Positions 14,241 to 23,272 of a stretch of 64,000 nt of DNA are shown here, in pieces. The stretch covers positions 682,001 through 746,000 of the forward strand of contig NZ_JBIYZW010000001.1 of the NCBI RefSeq assembly GCF_044628455.1, read 5' to 3'. The position numbers were made by a program, and so were the translations under genes. Each line of letters begins with the position of its first letter. Within the stretch, counting starts at the first letter, position 1. This DNA comes from Solirubrum sp044628455. Lineage in GTDB: Bacteria > Bacteroidota > Bacteroidia > Cytophagales > Hymenobacteraceae. The notes under the pieces are model-generated. The model was not told where the DNA came from. It did no database searches and was given only the letters and a program-made list of their open reading frames with translations.

Positions 14241-15614
14241 ATGCCCGCCACATTTAAAATAGTCCTGGCCGCCAAGGCCGACAGCGACGGCCTCTTCGAT
14301 GTGCGCCTGCGCATCACCGTAAACCGCGTGGTGCGCTACCTCAACACGGGCGTGGCGGTGAAGGCGAAGGACTGGAACGCAAAGGCCACCACCGACCGCG
14401 AGAACTGGATCAAGGGCAGCAACCACGACCACTCCGACCACAACGACACACTCTTCGCCTGGCTGCGCCGCGGCAAGAAGCTGGCACAGGCGTACCCGGA
14501 TTGGTCGGCCGACCAGCTGAAAGCGGCGCTGAGCAACGGCGACCTGGACCCCGCGGCCCCCGACTTCTTTGCGTTCTGCCGCCGCCGGCTGGCGCAGGCC
14601 CAGGTGCAGGTCGACGACGTGCACCGCCGCGGCAAGGGCGCGCAGCTGCTCAGCCAAGGCACCATCGACAACCGCAGCCAGGTGGTGGAGGAGATGGCCA
14701 AGTGGGCCGCCCGGCCGCTGCCCGTGCCCCGGCTGACGGCCACTAAAATCAAGGCCTACGAGGAGTACCTGCTCAACGAGGTAGGTAACAAGGCCAACAC
14801 CGTCACCAAAAAGCTGGGCATCCTGCGTACACTCATCCGCGACGCCATCCGGGCCGGCCTGCTCACGCCCGACAAGGACCCGATGGCGCTCTACGAGTTT
14901 CCCCGCTCCAAAGTAAAACGCGTCTGGATGAGCCGGGAGGAGGTCGAGGTGTTGGCCGAGGCCGAGCTGACCCCCACCCAGCACGCGGCCCGCGTGGTGT
15001 ACTTCCTGCAGTACTACGCCCACGGCTCGCGCATCGGCGCCATCCTGCGCCTGAAGTGGAAGGACCGCCGCGGCGGCCGCGTGTACTTCCTCGTCGACAA
15101 GGGCACCCGCATCAAGGACGTGGAGGAAACGCCCGAGCTGGGCGCCCTGCTCGACAGCCTGCGCCCGGCCGGCGGTCCGCCTGACCCAGAAGCCTACGTG
15201 CTGCCCTACCTGCCGGCGGACTTCGAGCGGCTGCACCCCAAGCAGCAGCTCTACCAGACGCGGCTGGCCATCTCGCGCATCAACGCCGCCTTGGGCCGCG
15301 CCAGCGGCAGCCTGAGCCTGGGCAAGAAGCTCACCTCGCACGTTGCCCGGCGCACGCTGGCCACCTTGTCGGAGCGCATCCTGGGCGGCGACCTGCGCCA
15401 GGTGGGTGGGTTGCTGGCCCACACCAACACGCGCACCACCCAGATTTACCTGCAGGACCTGGACACCCACACCGTCGACGAGGCGGCGCGCACGGTGTAC
15501 CAGGCGTTGTCAGGTAAAACACAGGTAAAACAACACCCCGCCACGGGCGCGCAAACACCGCCTGGCGACGGGGCGGAAAATCCCGCAGAAAGCCCCAAAA
15601 AAGCAGCCTCCTAA
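14241..15614 (+). CDS. int: Phage tyrosine site-specific integrase
   Basis: A 457-residue tyrosine recombinase. The Bacteroidota-type Arm-DNA-binding region spans ~1-60, with a SAM-like core-binding domain at ~100-215. The catalytic domain has Arg264 (HGSRIGAILRLKW), His367 and Arg370 (LTSHVARRTLAT), His394 (GGLLAHTNTRTT) and Tyr403 (QIYLQDLD), so the active site is complete. A Gly/Pro-rich tail follows. It starts two bases after the DUF4236 gene. The next feature to the right is a broken host gene, so its attachment site is within about 50 bases of its stop codon. Confidence 0.95.
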   Translation: MPATFKIVLAAKADSDGLFDVRLRITVNRVVRYLNTGVAVKAKDWNAKATTDRENWIKGSNHDHSDHNDTLFAWLRRGKKLAQAYPDWSADQLKAALSNGDLDPAAPDFFAFCRRRLAQAQVQVDDVHRRGKGAQLLSQGTIDNRSQVVEEMAKWAARPLPVPRLTATKIKAYEEYLLNEVGNKANTVTKKLGILRTLIRDAIRAGLLTPDKDPMALYEFPRSKVKRVWMSREEVEVLAEAELTPTQHAARVVYFLQYYAHGSRIGAILRLKWKDRRGGRVYFLVDKGTRIKDVEETPELGALLDSLRPAGGPPDPEAYVLPYLPADFERLHPKQQLYQTRLAISRINAALGRASGSLSLGKKLTSHVARRTLATLSERILGGDLRQVGGLLAHTNTRTTQIYLQDLDTHTVDEAARTVYQALSGKTQVKQHPATGAQTPPGDGAENPAESPKKAAS

Positions 15615-15651
15615 GCAATCACCGCTTACCGTTGCGTGAATGTTATAGTAG
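15615..15651. other. Right prophage-host junction (attR region)
   Basis: Between the integrase stop and the first intact codon of the host fragment the sequence is non-coding, with the stop codons TGA and TAG in the frame of the host gene. Host coding sequence resumes at codon VLDFCY of a COG3541-type nucleotidyltransferase. The core of the crossover must lie here or a few bases into the gene. It cannot be defined without the left end. Confidence 0.6.
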
Positions 15652-16299
15652 GTGCTCGATTTCTGCTACGTAACCCAGGGTGCCGGGGCGGTGGCGGCGG
15701 AAAAGTGGCTGGGCCGCCAGGGCCTGGATGCCGCCCGCTGCGGCCTGGCCAAAGTGCCCCACCTGACCGATTTGTACGCCCTGTTCGTCGACCGCTCGGC
15801 TGACGCAGGTCTGGGCTACCGAGGCCTGGTGCGCGACGCCGAGGCTTCCAACGACGTGCAGCTTTCGGCCGTGCCGAAGGGGGAGGAGCCGGTGGCCTAC
15901 CTGTCGTTTAACCGCAACGGCTACAGCACGTACTGCCGCGTGTACCGCGAATACTGGGATTGGGTGGCCCGGCGCAACGCCGAGCGCTACCAGAACACCG
16001 TGCAGCACGGCAAAAACTACGACGCCAAGAACATGCTGCACGTGTTCCGGCTGCTGCAGATGGCCGAGGAAATTGCCTTGCACGGCCAGCTGCTGGTGCG
16101 GCGCCCCAACCGCGAGTTTCTGCTGCAAATCCGCCGCGGCGAATTCGAGTACGAGGCCCTGGTAAGCCAAGCCGAGGAGCTGGTGAAGCGGGTCGAGGCG
16201 GCCTTTGCCGACTCCCCTCTGCCCGATGAGCCCGACCGCCGCGCCGTGGAGCAGCTGCTCATCCAAACTCGCCGGGAATTTTACGCCGGCCGCCAATAA
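15652..16299 (+). pseudogene. C-terminal fragment of a COG3541-type nucleotidyltransferase, split by prophage
   Basis: This 215-residue reading begins at codon VLDFCYVTQGAG, with no start codon other than a GTG inside what should be mid-gene. From there it follows the C-terminal half of the Pol-beta-superfamily nucleotidyltransferases (COG3541/DUF4863-like), with KGEEPVAYLSFNRNGYS, RYQNTVQHGKNYDAKNM and RPNREFLLQIRRGEFEYE. The family's N-terminal catalytic part (GSRAYG and DxD) is absent here. In a whole gene of ~360 residues this region starts near the middle. The missing half is expected beyond the left prophage end. An independent translated fragment from the GTG cannot be excluded. Confidence 0.75.
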
Positions 16300-16328
16300 T
16301 AAAGGACCCCGCGGGGTCCTTTATTATT
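16295..16328. terminator. Perfect bidirectional terminator
   Basis: A 16-bp perfect stem (AATAATAAAGGACCCC, 2-base loop, mirror image) with flanking A/T runs. It overlaps the stop codon of the nucleotidyltransferase fragment. Confidence 0.9.
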
Positions 16329-16410
16329 TACTTGAAAACCGGTCCTTACCTGCTGAATAGCAAGATGCTATTAACGCGGCGAAACCGAATATTATTGGGC
16401 GCCGGCGGGG

Positions 16411-16662
16411 CTAAAACCGCGTAGTGCGCGGGGTGGCCCGCAGGCTGTGCGTAGCGGCTTTGGCGCGCTTCAGGTGACCCGCTTTGCTGCGGCGCTGGCG
16501 CTTGGAGAATTTGGCCCCCTTGTATTTCTTATACACCGGGCGGTGAGTAAAAACGCGGCCCTTCATTTTGGCGCGGGCGTAGGCACTGGGGCGGCCCGCT
16601 TCAACCGGCGAGGCAATGGTGCCCACGAGCAGGGCAAAACACAGCAGCAGAATCCTGATCAT
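16411..16662 (-). CDS. Small secreted basic protein, paralogue of the 26989 gene
   Basis: The start at MIRILLLCFALLVG (ATG at 16662) gives 83 residues. A signal peptide of ~20 residues is followed by a strongly basic mature part with SAYARAKMKGRVFTH, RPVYKKYKGAKF and lysine-rich repeats. The core RAK-x-K-x-R-x-(F/Y)-T-x-RP-x-x-K-x-YKGA is shared with the secreted protein at 26989-27222. It may bind nucleic acid, envelope polymer or another protein; the function is unknown. A weak TAnnTTTG-like box (CAAGTTTG) lies upstream on its strand. Confidence 0.65.
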   Translation of the reverse strand: MIRILLLCFALLVGTIASPVEAGRPSAYARAKMKGRVFTHRPVYKKYKGAKFSKRQRRSKAGHLKRAKAATHSLRATPRTTRF

Positions 16663-17103
16663 GGGCGAAAATGTTGGGGGTGACGGATCAAACTTGGGTT
16701 GCCACCTGAAAATGTTGTGCCATTTCCCGGCCCGGCCCCGGTAATTAATTTCCCGAACTACCGTCCGCCGGCCCATGAAACCGCGGTAAAAATAATTATA
16801 ACCTCTGTTGTTCAGGTGGTTAATGCTTAGGGCGGGCGCGCTTCATTTTTTTAATTTTTAGAAGCCGATGGTAACCAGGCAACCGATAATTGGCGCCGGA
16901 GGCCTAAGTCATTCCGGTATAACCGGGCTGATTGTCCTGAATTTATTCCGAAAAATATTCGGCAGGTCCGGCTAAAGCCGGGGAATTTTCGCCGGCTATT
17001 GTGGAAAGCCCCGCTGGGCCGCATCCACTGGAAACGACTGCTCCCGCCCGGCTGGCCACCGGCCGGGGCAGGCCGACCTCCGCGCCCGTTTCCACCGTTG
17101 CTT
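16663..17103. other. Intergenic region with three small palindromes
   Basis: No gene was found in these 441 bases. Three inverted repeats lie before the large gene at 17104: CCGGTATAACCGG (16914-16926, one mismatch), CCGAAAAATATTCGG (16948-16962) and CCGGCTAAAGCCGG (16968-16981). They may be regulatory sites or RNA hairpins in the leader. Confidence 0.4.
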
Positions 17104-20100
17104 ATGTTCCGACCTGTACTTCTCGGCCTCCTCGGCGTGCTCTTTTCCGTCGTTGCCCACGCCCAGCAGCCCCTGGCTCAGGCCCGCCAGACCAGCTTCC
17201 TCACCAAGGTTTTTCGCCTCACCAACGAGCAGGCCCGCTACCTCTACGAGCACGACCTGCGGGGCGCCCGTCCCGAGTTCTTCCGGCAGCCCGTCGACTC
17301 GTTTCCCACCGACAGCGCCTACCGCCGCCCGCGGCGCCCGCTGCCGCCCGGCTACTACCTTGTGGCCCACACCGAAGGCCCGGAGCTGGTGTACTGGCTC
17401 CGCTCCGAAACCGACCGGCAGGTGCTGGTGCTCGACAACCAAGTCGACCTGACCCTGCTCGTGCGCGACTCGCTGGGCCGGCTGCTGCCCGACGCGCAGG
17501 TGGCGCTGGCCCGGCGCCGCGTGCCCTACGACGCCGCAACCGGAACCTACCGCCGCCCCCGGGGCGGGCGCGCGGGCCTGCTGGCCGTGAGCTACCGCGG
17601 GCGCACCACCTACCACGCCCTGAAGCAAACCTTCCCGTACGCCCGCGACGAGTACGGCGAGGCTCCCCGCTGGCGGCGAACGTCCGCGGCGCTGCTGCGC
17701 GGCGGGCGGCGCGTGCTGTTCGGCTTCCCGCTGGGCTACCTCAGCCGCCCGGTGCGCCGCTTAGTTGGCGACCTGCGGCAGGCCTCTTACGTGACTACCG
17801 GGCCGGTTGGGCTGCTGCGCTCGGTGTTCAGCGAGGACGTGCGCGAGGAACGCCGGCAGGACCGGGCCAACGGCTACCGCAATACCGGGCGCGGCCGCCG
17901 CGAGTGGACCAGCTACGTGGCCTTCAGCAAGCCCCAGTACCGCCCCCGCGCCGACACCCTGCAGCTGAAGGTTCGCCTGCTGCGCCGCCCCGATGGCCGC
18001 CCGGCCCGCCGCCGGCTCACGCTGTGGCTGGGCGGCAGCGCGGGCCAGGATAAAAAGCTGGCCGTGCTCAAACCCCGGCGCCCCGGCACCTACCAGTACG
18101 CCCTGCCCCTCACCGACACCCTGGGCCTGCGCGCCGATACCTACGTGCAGCTGCGCCTGGCCACGCGCCGCGGCATGACCCTGGCCAGCGGCCAGTTTCG
18201 CCTGGCCGACTACGAGCTGAAAAACACGCGCTACGCCCTGCGCGTGGGTGAGCCGGAGCACCGGCGCGGCGCCCCGCAGGCCCTGATCATGCGCGGCACC
18301 GATGCCAACGAGCTGAACCTTGCCGACGCCCGCGTACAGCTCAGCCTGGTACCCGTCGGCGCCCCCGGGGCCTTCGCCGGGCGGCAGCTGTTCGTGCCCG
18401 ACACGCTTTGGCGCCACGCCGGCCCGCTCGCCGCAGCAGGGGAGACCCGCCTGGAAGTGCCGGCTGCGCGCTTTCCGGCGGCCGACTTCCGCTACGAGGT
18501 GCACGCGGCCTTTCTGAACGCCGACAACGAGCGGCACCGCCAGACGGTAACGGTGCCCTTTCGCTACGACCCCGGCCAGCTGTCGGTGACGCTGGCCGGC
18601 GACTCGGTGCAGCTGCGCTACCTGTACCTGGGCCAGTCGCGGCCGCACCGGGCCCGGCTGGAAGTAGCCAGCGGCAGCGAGCTGCAAGCCGGCCCCGCGA
18701 GGGCGACGCCGGTGCGGCTGCCGCTCACCGTGCCCCTCGATGCCCGGGCCACCGACTACACCCTGCGCGACTCCCTGGGGCGCCGGGCGGGCCTCGAGCT
18801 CAACGAGCAGAACGCCGGCCTCGCGTTGCGCTCCGAGCGCACCGCCGACTCCATCTTCCTGGCCATCGACAACCCGCGCCGGCTGCGGTTCTGGTGCTAC
18901 GTGTACCGCGCCAACCGCCTCGTGTACCGCCGCTACGCCGGGCCCGACTGGCAGCTGGCCCTGCCGGCGCGCACCGCCGAGCCCTGGTACGTATCGGTGC
19001 ACTACCTCTGGGGCGAGCAGATGCAAAGCCGGGAGTACAACGTGCCGTTGCACCAGCGCAACCTGCTGATCCATTCCGATATGCCCGCCGTGGCCTACCC
19101 CGGTCAGCGCCTGCAGCTCAACTTCACTGTAACCGACGGCGCCGGCCGCCCCGTGCCCCAGGCCGACCTGACGGCCTATGCCTACACCAGCAAGTTTGAC
19201 CAGGCCGCGGCCCCGGCTCTGCCCGGTTTCGAGCGGCCCCTGCGGGGGCGGGCGTCGTTGCGCCGCTTTCGGGTGGAGGCGGCCGGGTTCGAGAATGCGG
19301 CCGACCAAACCCGGCACCAGCCCCTGCGCTGGCGCGAATGGGCACCCCGCCTGGGGCTCGACTCGCTGCGCTTCTACCAGTTTCTGTATCCCGAGTTCGG
19401 CCAGTTTCACGAGTACCACCCGGCGCCGGGCGGGCTCACGCAGCTAGCCCCGTTCGTGGTTGATTCGGGGCGGGTGCGGCCGCCCATTGCGGTGTATGTC
19501 GACGGCGTGCCGGTGTACGTGCGCGACGTGAACCAGCAGGACCCCTACAGCTTCGTGGCCGACAGCGGCTACCACACCGTCAGCATCCGCACGGCCCGGC
19601 ACCTGGTCACGCTGCGCGACGTGTACCTGCGCCACCTGCACAAGCTCACGCTCAGCATCGACGTGAACCAGCGCTGCCAGGAGCTGGCGGTGGAGTCGCG
19701 GCCGGTGTTTCTGGCCCAGGAGCAGTTTACGCTCAGCCGCTCGCTGCTGATGGTCGACGACCACGTGCCCATCGGCACCCTGCTGCGCCAGGGCAACCGC
19801 CTGCAGGCCCTGGCCCAGCCGGCCTACGGACGGCCCCGGCTGGCCGGCCCCTTCCGCCCCGACTCGGTGCTGCTGCGCCAAGCCGACGGGCTGCGAGCCA
19901 AGTTCGTGTTCGAGCCGCTGTTTCGCTACAGCGTGCAGCCCGGCCTGCTCAAGCTGCGCAGCATCGAGCCCACGGCTTTTGGCCCCCTCAGCGGCTACGG
20001 CTTTCCGGCCGGGCTTCCGCTGGCCGGTTTCGCCCATACCGAAGCCGCGCTGCGGCCCGCGGGCGCCGCCAGCGGCAACGGCCGGAACTCCCCGCTGCGT

Positions 20101-23100
20101 TTCGCCTTCGACAGCTACTGGAATCCCCGGCTCACCGTTCCCGAGCAGACCCCGGCCGGTCAGGGGCGGCTGGAAATCCGCCTGCCCGACCGTCCGAAGC
20201 CGGATGCCTGGCCGCGGGCACATTTCCTGCTGCTGACCCGGCCCGCTGCGCCCGGCTTTCAGCGGCTGCAGCCGGGACTGGGCACGGTGCACGCGCTGCC
20301 CCCCGGGCGCTACCGGGTAGCCGTGCTGCTGGCCGACAGCTCCCTGTGGCTGCCGACCGAATTGGTGGAGGTGCGCGCCGACGGCGTAACGTACCTGCAG
20401 CTGCGCGCCACCGATTGGCAGCCGCCCGGCCCCCGCGGCCGCAGCATCGGGCAGCTGGTGCGCCGCCTGGCCGCCGCCCACGCGCGGGAGGAAGCCCAAC
20501 CGGCGCGCCGGGAAATCAACGTGGCGCGCCCCGTCACGGCGCCGGGCCACTGGGTCGCGCTGAGCGGACAGGTTACTGACCGCCGAACCGGGGAGGGCCT
20601 GGCCGGCGCTACGGTGCTGGTGAAAGGCACCACCATCGGGGTGTCAACCAACGCCGACGGCAGCTACTCCCTGACGGTGCCGCCCAATGCGCGGGCGCTG
20701 ATGATTACCTCGGTCGGCTACCTGGCCGTGGAGCGCGCCATCGACGGCACTACCGTCAACGTGTCGCTGGCCGGCGACACCAAGCAGCTGTCGGAAGTGG
20801 TGGTGACCGGGTACGGGGGAAGGGCAGTAAGAGACATTACCGGTTCGGTAACCGTGGTCAGTTACGATGCGGCGCTGCAGGGGCGCGTGGCCGGGGTGCA
20901 GATTACCGGCGGCGCGCCGGGGGGCGGCATCCGCATCCGCGGGGTCAATTCCCGGGCGGGCGCCGGCTCCCCGCTGATTATCGTCGACGGCCTGCCGTTC
21001 GTGGGCCGCGTGCAGGACCTGGACCCGGCCGCCATTGCCAGTGCGCAAACCCTGACGGGGGCGTTGGCTACGGGCATTTACGGCAGCCGGGCCGCCAATG
21101 GCGTCATCATCATCACCACCAAAGCGGACTCGCCCGAGCGCCTGGCCCAGGCGACGGATCTGCTTGCCGGCAGCTCGGCCCGCGACCCGCGCCTGGCGCT
21201 GCGCCGCCGCTTTGCCGACGTGGGCTGGTGGCAGCCTACGCTCGTGACCGACGCCCAGGGCCGCGCCCGCGCCACCATTACCCTGCCCGACGACGTGACC
21301 GGCTGGGATGCCTTCGTGCTGGGTTCCGACGACCGCGGCCGCACGGGCAGCGCCACCGGCCGGCTGCGCTCCTTCAAAGCCCTGCTGGCCGAGCTGGCCG
21401 TGCCGCGCTTCCTGGTGGCCGGCGACCGGGTGCAGGTGCTCGGCAAGACTCGCAACTACCTGCCCGATAGCGCGCAGGTAACCACCGCGTTTCGCGTGAA
21501 CGGGGCCGAGCTGCGTCGCCGGCAGCACCGCGTGGCGGCCGCAGCCCTCGACACGCTGACGGTTACCGCTCCCGCCGCCGACTCGCTGCAGCTGACCTTC
21601 GGCCTGACGCAGGCCAGCGGCTACCAGGACGGTGAGCAGCGCCCGATTCCGGTGCTGCCGGCCGGCACCCGCGAGCAGGTGGGCACGTTCCTGACCTTGG
21701 CCGCCCCCGACACCCTGCTGCAGCTGCCGGCCTTCGACCCGGCGCTGGGAACGGTGACGCTGCGCCTGGAAAGCGACCCGCTGCCGGCTATCCTGTCGGA
21801 GATTAGGCACCTGCAGGCCTACGCCTACCTCTGCAACGAGCAGGCCGCATCCAAGCTCAAAGCTCTGCTGCTGGAGCAGCGCATCCGCGGGCTGCGCGGC
21901 GAGACCTTCCAGGGCGAGCGGCAGGTCAACTACCTCATTCGCAAGCTACAAAGCGGCCGCCGGCCCGAGGGCCTTTGGGGTACCTGGCCCACGTCGTCCG
22001 GTAGCGGCTGGGCTACCGCGCACGTGCTGGAAGCCCTGCTGAGCGCCGAAGCAGCCGGTTTCCGGGTGGCCCTCGAGCGCGACAAAGTGGGGCAGTACCT
22101 GCTCGGCGAGCTGGATGCCAGCCTGGCCGCGGGTGGCGCGCCCGGCCCCGCCGGCCGGCGCTACTTCGGCACCCCCGACGACCCGCTCCGCCTGCTGCAG
22201 CTGCTGCACCGCCTCGGAACCCCGGTTGATTACCGCACCTACCTCGACCGCCTGGCCCGCCGGGAATCCGGCCGCCAGCCCCTCGACCGCTACCTGGCCC
22301 TCACCGAACTGCGCCAGCAACTGCGCCTGCCCTATCAGCTGGATACCCTGCGGCGCTACCGGCTGGCCACGGCCGTGGGCGGCGTGCGCTACGACGATAC
22401 CCTACGCCCGGGCTTGTACTACCGGCACCTGCTGGCTTCGGCGGTGGGCAGCTCGCTGCTGGCTTACCGGGTACTGCGCCGGCACGGCGGGCACGAGGCC
22501 GAGCTCACCCGCCTGCGCGTGTATTTGCTGGGGCTGCGCAGCGCCGGCCACTGGCGCAGTACCTACGAGGCCGCGCAGATTCTGGAAACCATCGGCCCCG
22601 ATCTGTTTGCGCCCGGCTTGCCGGCCGCCGCGGCCCGGGTAGAGCTGAGCGGCGCCGTCAGCCAGCACGTAACGCAGTTTCCCTTCGAGGTCCAACTCAG
22701 CCCGACCGGGGCGGGAGTAAGCCTGCGCAAGCAGGGCACGCTGCCGGTGTACGCCAGTGCCCACCAGGTTTTCTGGAATCCGGTCCCGGCTGCCCGGGCC
22801 ACGCCATTCGGCGTGAGTACCACGCTGGCCGGGCAGGCCGGTACCCGGGTGAAGCTGCGGGCCGGGCAGCCCGCCGAGCTGGTGGTAACGGTGGAAAGCG
22901 CGGCTGAGGCCCGCTACGTGCTGGTGGAAGTGCCCATTCCGGCCGGCTGCTCCTACGGCGACCAGGCGCTGGGCAATTCTTTCGAGGTGCACCGCGAGTA
23001 CCTGCGCCACCAGGCGGGCATTTTCATCGACCTGCTGCCCGCCGGGCGGCACACCTTCCGCATTGCCCTGCAGCCGCGCTACCGCGGCCGCTACACCGTG

Positions 23101-23178
23101 AACCCGGCCAAGGCCGAAATGATGTACTTCCCCACCCGGTTCGGCCGCTCGGCCAGCAAGCAGTGCGAGGTGGAGTAG
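17104..23178 (+). CDS. Alpha-2-macroglobulin-like protein with inserted TonB-plug module
   Basis: A 2024-residue secreted protein. The start is MFRPVLLGLLGVLF (ATG at 17104), with a signal peptide ending near AHAQQ. Residues ~20-1100 are beta-rich macroglobulin-type (MG) repeats. At ~1148-1235 a CarboxypepD_reg-like domain appears (GQVTDRRTGEGLAGATVLVK, then LMITSVGY). SusC-type linker QLSEVVVTGYG follows, then a TonB-receptor plug-like domain to ~1345 (RIRGVNSRAGAGSPLIIVDG, YGSRAANGVIIITT). The alpha-2-macroglobulin core resumes at ~1370 (WWQPTLVTDAQGRARATI). The thioester-type motif CNEQ has Cys1577 and Gln1580, and a helical TED-like part and beta domain end the protein. No beta-barrel follows the plug. 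It may trap proteases at the cell surface or anchor to a TonB system; this is inferred. Confidence 0.85.
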   Translation: MFRPVLLGLLGVLFSVVAHAQQPLAQARQTSFLTKVFRLTNEQARYLYEHDLRGARPEFFRQPVDSFPTDSAYRRPRRPLPPGYYLVAHTEGPELVYWLRSETDRQVLVLDNQVDLTLLVRDSLGRLLPDAQVALARRRVPYDAATGTYRRPRGGRAGLLAVSYRGRTTYHALKQTFPYARDEYGEAPRWRRTSAALLRGGRRVLFGFPLGYLSRPVRRLVGDLRQASYVTTGPVGLLRSVFSEDVREERRQDRANGYRNTGRGRREWTSYVAFSKPQYRPRADTLQLKVRLLRRPDGRPARRRLTLWLGGSAGQDKKLAVLKPRRPGTYQYALPLTDTLGLRADTYVQLRLATRRGMTLASGQFRLADYELKNTRYALRVGEPEHRRGAPQALIMRGTDANELNLADARVQLSLVPVGAPGAFAGRQLFVPDTLWRHAGPLAAAGETRLEVPAARFPAADFRYEVHAAFLNADNERHRQTVTVPFRYDPGQLSVTLAGDSVQLRYLYLGQSRPHRARLEVASGSELQAGPARATPVRLPLTVPLDARATDYTLRDSLGRRAGLELNEQNAGLALRSERTADSIFLAIDNPRRLRFWCYVYRANRLVYRRYAGPDWQLALPARTAEPWYVSVHYLWGEQMQSREYNVPLHQRNLLIHSDMPAVAYPGQRLQLNFTVTDGAGRPVPQADLTAYAYTSKFDQAAAPALPGFERPLRGRASLRRFRVEAAGFENAADQTRHQPLRWREWAPRLGLDSLRFYQFLYPEFGQFHEYHPAPGGLTQLAPFVVDSGRVRPPIAVYVDGVPVYVRDVNQQDPYSFVADSGYHTVSIRTARHLVTLRDVYLRHLHKLTLSIDVNQRCQELAVESRPVFLAQEQFTLSRSLLMVDDHVPIGTLLRQGNRLQALAQPAYGRPRLAGPFRPDSVLLRQADGLRAKFVFEPLFRYSVQPGLLKLRSIEPTAFGPLSGYGFPAGLPLAGFAHTEAALRPAGAASGNGRNSPLRFAFDSYWNPRLTVPEQTPAGQGRLEIRLPDRPKPDAWPRAHFLLLTRPAAPGFQRLQPGLGTVHALPPGRYRVAVLLADSSLWLPTELVEVRADGVTYLQLRATDWQPPGPRGRSIGQLVRRLAAAHAREEAQPARREINVARPVTAPGHWVALSGQVTDRRTGEGLAGATVLVKGTTIGVSTNADGSYSLTVPPNARALMITSVGYLAVERAIDGTTVNVSLAGDTKQLSEVVVTGYGGRAVRDITGSVTVVSYDAALQGRVAGVQITGGAPGGGIRIRGVNSRAGAGSPLIIVDGLPFVGRVQDLDPAAIASAQTLTGALATGIYGSRAANGVIIITTKADSPERLAQATDLLAGSSARDPRLALRRRFADVGWWQPTLVTDAQGRARATITLPDDVTGWDAFVLGSDDRGRTGSATGRLRSFKALLAELAVPRFLVAGDRVQVLGKTRNYLPDSAQVTTAFRVNGAELRRRQHRVAAAALDTLTVTAPAADSLQLTFGLTQASGYQDGEQRPIPVLPAGTREQVGTFLTLAAPDTLLQLPAFDPALGTVTLRLESDPLPAILSEIRHLQAYAYLCNEQAASKLKALLLEQRIRGLRGETFQGERQVNYLIRKLQSGRRPEGLWGTWPTSSGSGWATAHVLEALLSAEAAGFRVALERDKVGQYLLGELDASLAAGGAPGPAGRRYFGTPDDPLRLLQLLHRLGTPVDYRTYLDRLARRESGRQPLDRYLALTELRQQLRLPYQLDTLRRYRLATAVGGVRYDDTLRPGLYYRHLLASAVGSSLLAYRVLRRHGGHEAELTRLRVYLLGLRSAGHWRSTYEAAQILETIGPDLFAPGLPAAAARVELSGAVSQHVTQFPFEVQLSPTGAGVSLRKQGTLPVYASAHQVFWNPVPAARATPFGVSTTLAGQAGTRVKLRAGQPAELVVTVESAAEARYVLVEVPIPAGCSYGDQALGNSFEVHREYLRHQAGIFIDLLPAGRHTFRIALQPRYRGRYTVNPAKAEMMYFPTRFGRSASKQCEVE

Positions 23179-23183
23179 GGGCC

Positions 23184-23235
23184 GCCCGGCATAAAAAAGC
23201 CGACTTCGGGCGGCAGCGGCTTTTTTATGCCGGGC
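23184..23235 (+). terminator. Rho-independent terminator
   Basis: A 19-bp stem (GCCCGGCATAAAAAAGCCG and its mirror) flanks a 14-base loop, with T-run on both strands. It ends the macroglobulin gene. Confidence 0.9.
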
Positions 23236-23272
23236 CGGCTGCGGACCTTGCCCGGAACTTATCCCCGGAATA

